Under the pieces are notes generated by a model. That model had not been told where the DNA came from, ran no database searches, and saw nothing but the letters and a program-made list of their open reading frames with translations. Positions 1 to 5,450 of a stretch of 12,280 nucleotides of DNA are shown here, in pieces. The DNA comes from an uncultured Psychrobacillus sp. (GTDB taxonomy: Bacteria > Bacillota > Bacilli > Bacillales_A > Planococcaceae). The DNA lies in assembly GCA_934234185.1 (NCBI GenBank), contig CAKQHO010000103.1:1-12280 (forward strand), read 5' to 3'. The translations under genes and the position numbers were made by a program. Positions within the stretch are counted from its first letter, which is position 1. Every line of letters starts with the position of its first letter.

Positions 1-77
1 CTGACAAGCCAGAAGAAAACGCTGGCGGCGGAATGCCTGACATGGGTGGCATGGGCGGAATGGGCGGCATGATGTAA
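1..77 (+). CDS. groEL: GroEL chaperonin, C-terminal end (partial)
   Basis: Reading from position 3, the frame gives DKPEENAGGGMPDM followed by three GGM-type repeats and ends MM-stop (TAA 75-77). This flexible Gly/Met tail is the hallmark of bacterial GroEL; it lines the folding cavity and needs no other domain for recognition. Only the last 24 codons are present and the gene starts before the window. These bases are clearly richer in G+C than the DNA to the right, as expected for a core gene next to acquired AT-rich DNA. The reading frame is intact, so insertion of the element did not damage the chaperonin. Confidence 0.95.
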   Translation, partial: DKPEENAGGGMPDMGGMGGMGGMM

Positions 78-152
78 TCTTGCCCCTAACCCTTGATATA
101 TAGGGATTCGGAAGGTTATGAAAAGTGGAATGCTAACTTTTTGCTAACTTTC
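78..152. other. Probable left attachment junction (attL region)
   Basis: This stretch separates the groEL stop from a site-specific integrase that points back toward groEL, the usual arrangement at the end of an integrated element. It contains CCCT-TGATATAT-AGGG (about 93-108), a short interrupted palindrome that could be the core crossover site, and then two TGCTAACTTT repeats. The exact core cannot be fixed without the other junction, attR, which is outside the window. That this is attL is inferred from position and gene order. Confidence 0.5.
131..151 (+). repeat. Tandem TGCTAACTTT repeats, probable integrase arm-type sites
   Basis: TGCTAACTTT occurs at 131-140 and again at 142-151. The copies are 11 bp apart, about one helical turn, so two integrase N-terminal domains could bind the same DNA face. 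Tandem short direct repeats just inside an element end are typical arm-type sites of lambda/Tn916-like integrases with an N-terminal arm-binding domain, which the adjacent gene has. A third TGCTAACTTTT lies at 1095-1105 inside the integrase gene and may be chance. Confidence 0.5.
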
Positions 153-180
153 ACTATAAGAAGACCTGTAATCAGGAATT

Positions 181-1341
181 TTAGAGGAGACCTTTCGTAA
201 GTTCACTGAACTTGCGGGAGGTCTTTTCTTCTATATTTTTTGTCATGTGTGCGTAGATGTTCATGGTTGTATTTATGTCAGCATGCCCCAATCTTTCCTG
301 AATCTCTTTAACTCCTGCGCTAGCTTCGATGAGAAGAGATGTGTGAGTATGCCTAAAGCTATGAGGTGTTATGTGCTTATCAGTGTCCGTGTATTTCAAC
401 AATCGCTGTAGCCTTAGCATAACCTTCTTCATGACTCTTGGATGACCATGATTTTCTGCAAAGATAAAATCATGGTTTTTATATATTGGTCGTTGTTTCA
501 TTATCAACTTCTTTTGTTCATGCTTATGATCTTTAAATAAGGATATAAGCATATCGTCAATCATAATAGTCCGAATAGACTTTTTTGTTTTAGGAGTAAG
601 AATTTCATAATCATCTTGTTTATTATTGGGGTTATAGTAGGTCTTCGTTATCCGTAATGTCTTTTTCTTGAAGTCTAAATCACTCCACTTTAGTGCTAGA
701 AGCTCTCCTAAACGAATCCCTGTATATGCCAAGGTAGCGAAAGTCAGCAAATCTAAGTCCAAGCCATGCTTTCTTGTAAGACTTAGAAAGGTTTTAAGCT
801 CATCAAGCTCCAAAAATTTCTCTTGAATTGTCTCATCTTCTATTTCCTTTACAGTTAAATGTTTTTTCGGCATGACAAAACTATCAGTAGGGTTATGTTG
901 GATTAAATCAACCCTTATAGCATGCTTGAAAATCATATTTCCCGTTGTATGAATACTGTCAATGTAGTTTCGACTGTATTTTTTATTCAATTCGTTGATT
1001 CGAGCCTGATACATGTGTTTCGTAATCTTCCGAATGGGGAGATGTCCCCAAGCAGATATAAGATGCTTCATCGCTATCTTTCGAGCCCTTACACTGCTAA
1101 CTTTTGTTTGAGTAGCATAATAGGAAAGCCACTCGTCAGCAAATGTTTCAAAAGTAATGTTCGATTCTTTGATTAATTGTCCGTTCTGTATGCTTTCCTC
1201 TAGTTTGTTTGCAGCTAATTGAGCCTCTTTTTTGGTTTTGAATCCGGACTTCGTTATTTGACGCCGTTTTCCGGTTGCTGGATCGTTAGCGACATTTACA
1301 ATATAGGCCCACTTGTTTCCGCGTTTATGGATAAAAGCCAT
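181..1341 (-). CDS. int: Tyrosine site-specific integrase
   Basis: This is a 386-residue tyrosine recombinase that would catalyse integration and, with an excisionase, excision at the groEL-proximal site. The N-terminus (about 1-50) reads like the arm-DNA-binding domain of phage and ICE integrases (RGNKWAY, then TGKRRQ and GFKTKKEA). A SAM-like core-binding domain follows (about 62-160), then the catalytic domain. Catalytic residues visible are R210 (TGIRLGE), H327xxR330 (HSFRH), H353 (LGHAD) and Y363 (NIYAHM); a likely catalytic lysine lies in TPKTKKS. The start is the ATG at 1341, because an upstream in-frame ATG at 1362 would place the Shine-Dalgarno GGAGGTGAT inside the coding sequence. 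The gene points toward groEL with its stop 103 bp from the groEL stop. Length and motifs are complete, so it looks functional. Confidence 0.93.
   Translation of the reverse strand: MAFIHKRGNKWAYIVNVANDPATGKRRQITKSGFKTKKEAQLAANKLEESIQNGQLIKESNITFETFADEWLSYYATQTKVSSVRARKIAMKHLISAWGHLPIRKITKHMYQARINELNKKYSRNYIDSIHTTGNMIFKHAIRVDLIQHNPTDSFVMPKKHLTVKEIEDETIQEKFLELDELKTFLSLTRKHGLDLDLLTFATLAYTGIRLGELLALKWSDLDFKKKTLRITKTYYNPNNKQDDYEILTPKTKKSIRTIMIDDMLISLFKDHKHEQKKLIMKQRPIYKNHDFIFAENHGHPRVMKKVMLRLQRLLKYTDTDKHITPHSFRHTHTSLLIEASAGVKEIQERLGHADINTTMNIYAHMTKNIEEKTSRKFSELTKGLL
188..232 (+). terminator. Plus-strand intrinsic terminator inside the 3' end of int
   Basis: Positions 188-204 pair with 208-224 around an ACT loop: 17 consecutive pairs as RNA, three of them G-U wobbles, followed by TTTTCTTCTATATTTTTT. 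On the opposite strand the wobbles become A-C mismatches, so the structure favours plus-strand transcripts, meaning groEL read-through into the element. It lies inside the coding sequence for the last codons of the integrase. Confidence 0.75.
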
Positions 1342-1383
1342 TACCGTATCACCTCCTTTCAACGATATTCACTAATAAATCTC

Positions 1384-1893
1384 TTATTTAAATCCGTTTT
1401 TTTTCACATACTGAGGGAACATTCTTTCTAGCATTTCTGAGATTTTATCTCGTTCCCCTTTAGTAAGCTGATGACCATAGTATGTTATAACATCTTTATT
1501 AAGGAATATAGATAGGTCATCTAAGTATGTTTCTTTCTCTTGTGAGATTTCCCTGGCATGTAATGAATTATCAGAAAGAGTAGGATAGGAAGATCTTCTT
1601 TTGACTGCCTCAATTCCAGTGTAAAGTTTGAGACCTTCTGGAGTTTCTTGAAAGAAAAAATCATCTTTATTAACATATCCAGCCTTGTCTAATAATTCGT
1701 AGTAATCTACAGAAAGCTTTGAGGCTAATTTTTGTAAAACCTCAGGCGTGGGCTTTCTTTCTTTCTTCGAACGAGGATCAAACCCATTTTCTAATGTGCG
1801 TAAATAAGTATGACTTAGACCGGTTATCTGCTCCATTTCTCGAAAGGTACGTTCTCCACGTAGTTCTCTTAGGTAATTTCCGAAATCGTTCAT
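1384..1893 (-). CDS. Xre-family helix-turn-helix repressor
   Basis: This is a 169-residue DNA-binding protein. The N-terminal 65 residues form an Xre/Cro-type helix-turn-helix (FGNYLREL, FREMEQITGLSHTYLRTLENG, then EVLQKLASKLSVDYYELLDKAGY). The rest is a charged region of unknown function that probably mediates oligomerisation or signal response. I chose the ATG at 1893 because AAGGA lies about 8 bp upstream; an ATG at 1902 overlaps that Shine-Dalgarno. It is encoded just upstream of int on the same strand and divergently from the excisionase-like gene, the place of the immunity repressor in ICEs and temperate phages. The dyad repeats at 1981-2140 are its most obvious candidate operators. No metalloprotease partner (as in ICEBs1 ImmR/ImmA) is visible next to it. 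Confidence 0.85.
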   Translation of the reverse strand: MNDFGNYLRELRGERTFREMEQITGLSHTYLRTLENGFDPRSKKERKPTPEVLQKLASKLSVDYYELLDKAGYVNKDDFFFQETPEGLKLYTGIEAVKRRSSYPTLSDNSLHAREISQEKETYLDDLSIFLNKDVITYYGHQLTKGERDKISEMLERMFPQYVKKNGFK

Positions 1894-1937
1894 ATGACCC
1901 ATCCTTAGGAAAAATTTAAAAAAATGTCATTTTTTTC

Positions 1938-1966
1938 TTGAAGTTGATTTATCGTTAGTATATCTT
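1938..1966 (+). promoter_or_regulatory. Probable rightward promoter of the excisionase/replication operon
   Basis: TTGAAG (1938-1943) and TATCTT (1961-1966) are separated by 17 bp, a reasonable sigma-A match, and point into the excisionase and helicase genes. The predicted start, about 1973, falls at the AAGGAGGT of the short ORF at 1988, so the leader ahead of that Shine-Dalgarno would be almost nil. Assignment is by sequence match and position only. Confidence 0.4.
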
Positions 1967-1980
1967 ATTCACAAGGAGGT

Positions 1981-2141
1981 GTAAACCATGGTTTCCAAAC
2001 ATGGTAGTGGGTGACACGATTAGGAATGCAAATTTTTTTGTATTTTTTGTAAACCATGGTTTCCAAACATGGTAGTGGATAACACGATTAGGAATGCAAT
2101 TTTTTTTGTATTTTTGTAAACCATGAATTCCAAAGAATGGG
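1981..2141 (+). repeat. Three tandem copies of a 67/68-bp repeat with an internal dyad
   Basis: Copies begin at 1981, 2049 and 2116. Copies 1 and 2 share GTAAACCATGGTTTCCAAAC, ATGGTAGTGG, ACACGATTAGGAATGCAA and a T-rich tail. Copy 3 is cut short and diverged (GTAAACCATGAATTCCAAAG). Each full copy has AAACCATGGTTT, a perfect 12-bp palindrome, inside a larger dyad with arms ACCATG and CATGGT around GTTTCCAAA. A further 12-base match (ATGAATTCCAAA) to copy 3 lies at 2249-2260 inside the excisionase-like gene. Position between a repressor and its divergent operon suggests operators. A role in RNA-level control is also possible. Confidence 0.75.
1988..2014 (+). CDS. Eight-residue ORF with strong Shine-Dalgarno (possible leader peptide)
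   Basis: ATG at 1988 follows AAGGAGGT (1973-1980) at 7-bp spacing and encodes MVSKHGSG-stop. The ribosome binding site is the best in this control region and serves no longer ORF. The same eight residues are encoded again at 2056-2082 in the second repeat copy, which has no Shine-Dalgarno. The two copies differ only in a synonymous GGG/GGA and a TGA/TAA stop swap. Translation could act on expression of the downstream operon, or the ORF may be incidental to a DNA operator repeat. Confidence 0.35.
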   Translation: MVSKHGSG

Positions 2142-2152
2142 GTGAATTGCTT

Positions 2153-2455
2153 TTGGTTACTGTGAAAATTGATGAAGAAGAATTAAAAGAATTATATCTT
2201 CAAAGAGTTGAAGAGCATTTAAAAGAATTAGAGACAGATGTGTTCTTCATGAATTCCAAACAATTATCTGCTTATTTAAACATGTCTTGGAATACAATTA
2301 TTACTCATTTTTTACATGATGAGGATTTTCCGAAAGTTCGCGTAGGTTCAAAATGGCTATTTAATAAAAAAGAGGTGCAGCAATATATGAATAAGTATTA
2401 TGTTGAGGTCCGAAATAATGGTGGGGATTTTTTGAAATATAAGAGAAAGGGCTGA
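2153..2455 (+). CDS. Excisionase-like helix-turn-helix protein
   Basis: A small DNA-binding protein, about 100 residues. After an acidic helical N-terminus (KIDEEELKELYLQRVEEHLKELE) comes a MerR/AlpA-type winged helix: QLSAYLNMSWNTI, then FPKVRVGSKWLFNKKEVQQYM, the pattern of Xis/excisionase family proteins. I prefer the TTG at 2153 (MVTVK...), 8 bp after GGGGTG; an in-frame ATG at 2123 lies in the third control repeat and has no Shine-Dalgarno. It is the first substantial gene of the rightward operon, opposite the repressor. It is likely to direct the integrase toward excision, bind the element end, or regulate the helicase operon. Family assignment is good; the exact role is inferred. Confidence 0.75.
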   Translation: MVTVKIDEEELKELYLQRVEEHLKELETDVFFMNSKQLSAYLNMSWNTIITHFLHDEDFPKVRVGSKWLFNKKEVQQYMNKYYVEVRNNGGDFLKYKRKG

Positions 2456-2460
2456 TTTTT

Positions 2461-2622
2461 ATTATAGGGGTAAGTAACGAAGAGAAAATAAAAAGCCTAC
2501 TAACTCATGGCACTGAATTAGTAGGGTTAAAAAATGGCATTACATCTTTATTTTATATTCTGCTAAATAGTAACGCAATCTTTTCTATTCAGATAGAGAG
2601 TGGTGAGTTTGCTGATGGATAA
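2461..2622 (+). CDS. Small ORF with no ATG/GTG/TTG start, overlapping the helicase start
   Basis: The frame is open from 2443 and ends at TAA 2620-2622. From 2461 it would encode about 53 residues of protein-like composition, including EEKIKSLLTHGTELVGLKNG and FSIQIESGEFADG. The stop overlaps the helicase ATG at 2615, a typical translational-coupling layout. No ATG, GTG or TTG is in frame near the beginning. Candidates are ATT 2461, placed about 9 bp after AGAAAGGG, or a -1 frameshift from the excisionase-like gene at A-AAG-GGC (2446-2452). It contains the 8-bp hairpin CCTACTAA/TTAGTAGG at 2496-2525. I do not recognise the product; that it is translated is inference from composition and overlap. 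Confidence 0.4.
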   Translation: MIGVSNEEKIKSLLTHGTELVGLKNGITSLFYILLNSNAIFSIQIESGEFADG

Positions 2623-4246
2623 ACCACTACAAGAAAAATGGAAGATACCATATCCCTTCTCGATAATTGAGAGTGAGCTCTACCGAATTGAATATAAGAA
2701 TCTAAATGGGAGAATGGAAGAATCGTTAAAGAAAATTAGTAGAAATGCTCCTGTTGTTACCAAGATGTATAAGCATACAGAAAGAAATGATGTATTTTAC
2801 GAGATATTTTGGGAAAACAAGGGGGATTTATACTACGAGACTATTTCAGCTGGTGTATTAGCCTCAAAGAAGGAACTATTGAAGTTGGCCGATAAGGGAT
2901 TAAGTTGTAATGATACAAATGCAAAATACTTTGTAGAATACTTTGACCTCTTTATAGGGCAGAATGACATACCTAAGATTGAGATGACAGACAGAATCGG
3001 TTTAATAAAAGATAGGTTTGTTCATCCATTGGTAGAAAAAAATCTAAAGGTATTACCAAATGACATTGGAGAGCAGCAGTTATTGGAATCCTTCCAAACA
3101 AAAGGAACGTTTAAAGGGTGGATTCATAATGTATTTAACTTAATTAATGACCATCCTAAAGCCGTTCTCCCGGTATTAGCATCATTTGCCTCTGCCATCC
3201 TACATGAAGCTGATTTAAAACCGATAGTAGTAGATGTATCAGGAACATCAAGTACGGGGAAAAGTGGTCTTATGCGCATATGTGCTTCAATATGGGGTGA
3301 GCCTGAAAAATATGTTGGTACATTTAATACAACGCTTGTTGCTATAGAAAGGCGTTCGACATTTTTAAATTCATTCCCACATATACTGGATGATTCAAAT
3401 GGAGCCAACGACTCAAGGTTTATTCAACCTATGATCTATCAATATGTAAATAATACTGGAAAGCAAAGAGGAAGTATATACGGAAGTCAGCGCACAGACT
3501 CATGGAACTCCTTAATGATCACATCTGGAGAAAATGAAATAGTAACTTACGCAAATGCACAAGGGGTTCCGGCTAGGGTAATTCTTATTACACAATTTGC
3601 TTTTGAAAATGTAGAAGCAGATTTCTTAAGCAAGCTCTACAAATCTGTTAAAAATAACTATGGAGTTATAGGGATTGAGTTTCTAAAACGTTGGAAAAGT
3701 AGCCGGGAGCGGTATTTGAATAAATTCATAGAATATGAAAAGGAGTATTTAGAAGTTAGTAATGATAATGCTGTATTAAAGAGAGTATCTCGGCACTATG
3801 CTTTCATTGTCTTTACCGGTCATGTGTTGAATGATTTATTTCGTCAAGAAGGTTTACAAGTTGATTTAAAGGCACTTCAACACCTATATATAGAAATGAA
3901 CAAGTTGAATAATTCGGCAGATATGCCATTACTGGAGCTGCAGAATGCATTAGAAGAGATTGATGCTAACAGAAACAAGCTTTATAGCGACTTTGAGCCA
4001 CATGGATCTATTAACGCTTTTTATCACAATGGAGAATTTTATTTTGCACCAGCCTATCTTAAAGAAAGGTTAGGAGCAAATGAAAAGCAGATCCGGTATT
4101 TGTGGATGAAAAGGGGGTTTATTATGAAATTCTCAAATAGAGGAAATGATGTTGATTATAAAGTGATTAAGAAAAACAAGAGATCCTTTAGAGCTGTGCA
4201 GGTAAATAAGGATATTATCAGTAAGCTAGGGTTTGATTTTTCTTAA
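2615..4246 (+). CDS. DUF927-type AAA+ replicative helicase
   Basis: A 543-residue P-loop ATPase of the DUF927 group, related to the replication helicases carried by SCC elements and some pathogenicity islands. Walker A is GTSSTGKS (210-217); the Walker B-like acidic pair is D259-D260 (HILDDSN). A sensor-like SLMITSGENE follows, and R321 (VPARVIL) is an arginine-finger candidate. The N-terminal 130 residues are a divergent lead-in. The C-terminal 90 residues (GANEKQIRYLWMKRG, KFSNRG, KVIKKNKRSFRA) are basic and could form a winged-helix DNA-binding domain. The ATG at 2615 is preceded by GGTGAG at about 7 bp; upstream in-frame GTG codons lack this. It would unwind or initiate replication of the excised element. 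Replication use is inferred from relatives and from the iterons just downstream. Confidence 0.8.
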   Translation: MDKPLQEKWKIPYPFSIIESELYRIEYKNLNGRMEESLKKISRNAPVVTKMYKHTERNDVFYEIFWENKGDLYYETISAGVLASKKELLKLADKGLSCNDTNAKYFVEYFDLFIGQNDIPKIEMTDRIGLIKDRFVHPLVEKNLKVLPNDIGEQQLLESFQTKGTFKGWIHNVFNLINDHPKAVLPVLASFASAILHEADLKPIVVDVSGTSSTGKSGLMRICASIWGEPEKYVGTFNTTLVAIERRSTFLNSFPHILDDSNGANDSRFIQPMIYQYVNNTGKQRGSIYGSQRTDSWNSLMITSGENEIVTYANAQGVPARVILITQFAFENVEADFLSKLYKSVKNNYGVIGIEFLKRWKSSRERYLNKFIEYEKEYLEVSNDNAVLKRVSRHYAFIVFTGHVLNDLFRQEGLQVDLKALQHLYIEMNKLNNSADMPLLELQNALEEIDANRNKLYSDFEPHGSINAFYHNGEFYFAPAYLKERLGANEKQIRYLWMKRGFIMKFSNRGNDVDYKVIKKNKRSFRAVQVNKDIISKLGFDFS

Positions 4247-4247
4247 A

Positions 4248-4534
4248 GTAACATAGTTACAAAGAGGTTACACATGAGTGTGCCTCTCTTTTATTTAGGG
4301 GAATCAAGAATTGCTTGAAAAAATTGGAGTTGTTTATAATCGGTTACACAAGATACAATTTCTTGGTATTAGGATAAATGATTTTTACTTATAGATAAAG
4401 TAATTGACGTTGTTAGAAAAACATGTAACTTTGTAACCTGGCTATATTGTGTATTAGAACTATGTTTAGGTTAAGGGATAAAGGCAATCATACCTTGTAT
4501 CTTTACATGTAGTATTTTCTGGATAAATGTAACT
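4248..4534. other. Iteron-bearing non-coding region, candidate replication origin
   Basis: Six copies of RGTTACA occur in this gene-free stretch. Forward copies are at 4255-4261, 4266-4272 and 4343-4349; inverted copies are at 4424-4430, 4432-4438 and 4528-4534. GTAAC-ATA-GTTAC at 4248-4260 is a perfect small dyad. The left and right groups face each other across an AT-rich interval holding TCAAG-AATTG-CTTGA (4304-4318). In SaPI-type islands the origin lies beside the helicase gene and has short iterons flanking AT-rich DNA, the same arrangement. Origin function is inferred. Confidence 0.45.
4261..4297 (+). terminator. Intrinsic terminator after the helicase gene
   Basis: AGAGG (4263-4267) pairs with CCTCT (4283-4287), and the inner CACA (4271-4274) pairs with TGTG (4279-4282), followed by CTTTTATTT. 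It lies 15 bp after the helicase stop and would end the rightward operon. The left arm overlaps one GGTTACA iteron. Confidence 0.65.
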
Positions 4535-4564
4535 TTTCTTGTAGCATTCGTGGAGGTAAAAAGT

Positions 4565-5104
4565 ATGAAAAGCGAAAAAGATAAATACAAAACCGTAAGG
4601 ATCCACCCTGAAGACTACAGGGATTTAAGGGTAATGGCGTATCACAAACATTTGACAATGGTTGACTGTGTTTCATATTTAATTAATGAAGAGAAGAGAA
4701 GAATACTAGAAGATAAAATAGATACACTAGAAGTAATACCTTTTATCAATATTCACCATAAGGAACTATTCATAAAGTATGTGGGGACCTTCCCGTGGGA
4801 TATAAGAGACACTCATAATCTAGTGATTTTCTATACTTATGCTGCCTTGGGGATAATTAAAGAAGATAAGTATTCTAATTGGCAAAGGGATTGGGAAGAT
4901 ACAATATATGAGAGCAAATCATCTGGTCAGTTTAGCGAACTTGATGAAAAAGGTAAGCAGTTAGTGGAGTTTGCCAGTGTTGTTTTAAAGGCAGATCACG
5001 AAGCGATTGTTAAAGTACTTTTAAATATAGATGATAGTAATTTATCTATTGCTAAAGCAATGGTCCGATTGAAATTTAATGGAATAGAGAAGCTTGTTAT
5101 CTGA
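4565..5104 (+). CDS. Ribbon-helix-helix-like N-terminus with DUF6075-like C-terminus
   Basis: A 179-residue protein. Residues about 7-45 (KTVRIHPEDYRDLRVMAYHK, then MVDCVSYLINEEKRR) read like an Arc/MetJ-type ribbon-helix-helix: a beta strand then two helices, often a DNA-binding or antitoxin-type regulator. The rest (from PFINIHHKELFIKYVG to IAKAMVRLKFNG) resembles a small Firmicutes domain usually named DUF6075, whose function is unknown; this match is from memory of the pattern. ATG 4565 is 8 bp after GGAGGT; a GTG at 4550 would swallow that site. The gene stands alone after the iteron region, so copy control, plasmid-like maintenance or regulation of the neighbouring iterons are reasonable guesses, but no toxin partner is visible. 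Confidence 0.6.
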   Translation: MKSEKDKYKTVRIHPEDYRDLRVMAYHKHLTMVDCVSYLINEEKRRILEDKIDTLEVIPFINIHHKELFIKYVGTFPWDIRDTHNLVIFYTYAALGIIKEDKYSNWQRDWEDTIYESKSSGQFSELDEKGKQLVEFASVVLKADHEAIVKVLLNIDDSNLSIAKAMVRLKFNGIEKLVI

Positions 5105-5172
5105 TAATATTCATTTTGAAAGTTATTTAATACTGTTATTAAAATATAGGAACCTTACTATAGATAATGTCT

Positions 5173-5240
5173 TAAACTGGTACAAGTAGGTAAGATACTT
5201 CTCTCGAGAATCCTATCTGCATGTACCAGTTTATTTTAGC
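5173..5240. terminator. Large hairpin, probable bidirectional terminator
   Basis: TAAACTGGTACA (5173-5184) pairs perfectly with TGTACCAGTTTA (5222-5233), with an imperfect inner stem ending in TTCTCTCGAGAA. T-rich DNA follows on the right (TTTATTTTAG). It lies between two converging transcripts, the gene ending at 5104 and the small membrane gene ending at 5266, and could terminate both. The inner arms pair less well, so a worn small inverted-repeat insertion is an alternative. Confidence 0.5.
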
Positions 5241-5265
5241 TATCTCCTTTGTTCCGTTAACGTTT

Positions 5266-5424
5266 CTAATTACGTTTTATCTCGTTGTTAATTAATGAAA
5301 AAATCGCCATGAATATACCCGATAAAAAGAAAGCAATTGAGATTGTAATGCTAAATTTATAATAGGAAATAATAGTAGTAAAAAACATGATGAATAACCA
5401 AAGTATTGCAAGTGAATTTCTCAT
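5266..5424 (-). CDS. Small membrane protein downstream of spoIIP
   Basis: A 52-residue ORF, ATG at 5424, with AAAGGAG about 6 bp upstream. The sequence begins MRNSLAILWLFIMFFTTIIS and has two hydrophobic stretches (about 4-22 and 26-44) split by YYKFS, ending in a charged NNEIKRN tail. That gives a two-helix membrane hairpin topology with no recognisable family. It starts 26 bp after the SpoIIP stop on the same strand, so the two are probably co-transcribed. By position it might modulate or anchor SpoIIP, but that is only guilt by association. The strong ribosome binding site and composition argue that it is real. Confidence 0.65.
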   Translation of the reverse strand: MRNSLAILWLFIMFFTTIISYYKFSITISIAFFLSGIFMAIFSLINNEIKRN

Positions 5425-5450
5425 GACCTTCTCCTTTCTGTTACAATTCT

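Noticed and set aside
922..1431. Plus-strand open frames opposite the integrase
   Set aside because: They lie antisense to a well-supported integrase and its upstream gap, have no ribosome binding site and show no recognisable protein features.
2056..2082. Second copy of the eight-residue ORF as an expressed gene
   Set aside because: It is preceded by T-rich DNA with no Shine-Dalgarno, so it is treated as part of the repeat only.
3124..3408. Minus-strand open frame opposite the helicase Walker region
   Set aside because: Fully antisense to conserved ATPase motifs; composition is what a shadow frame would give.
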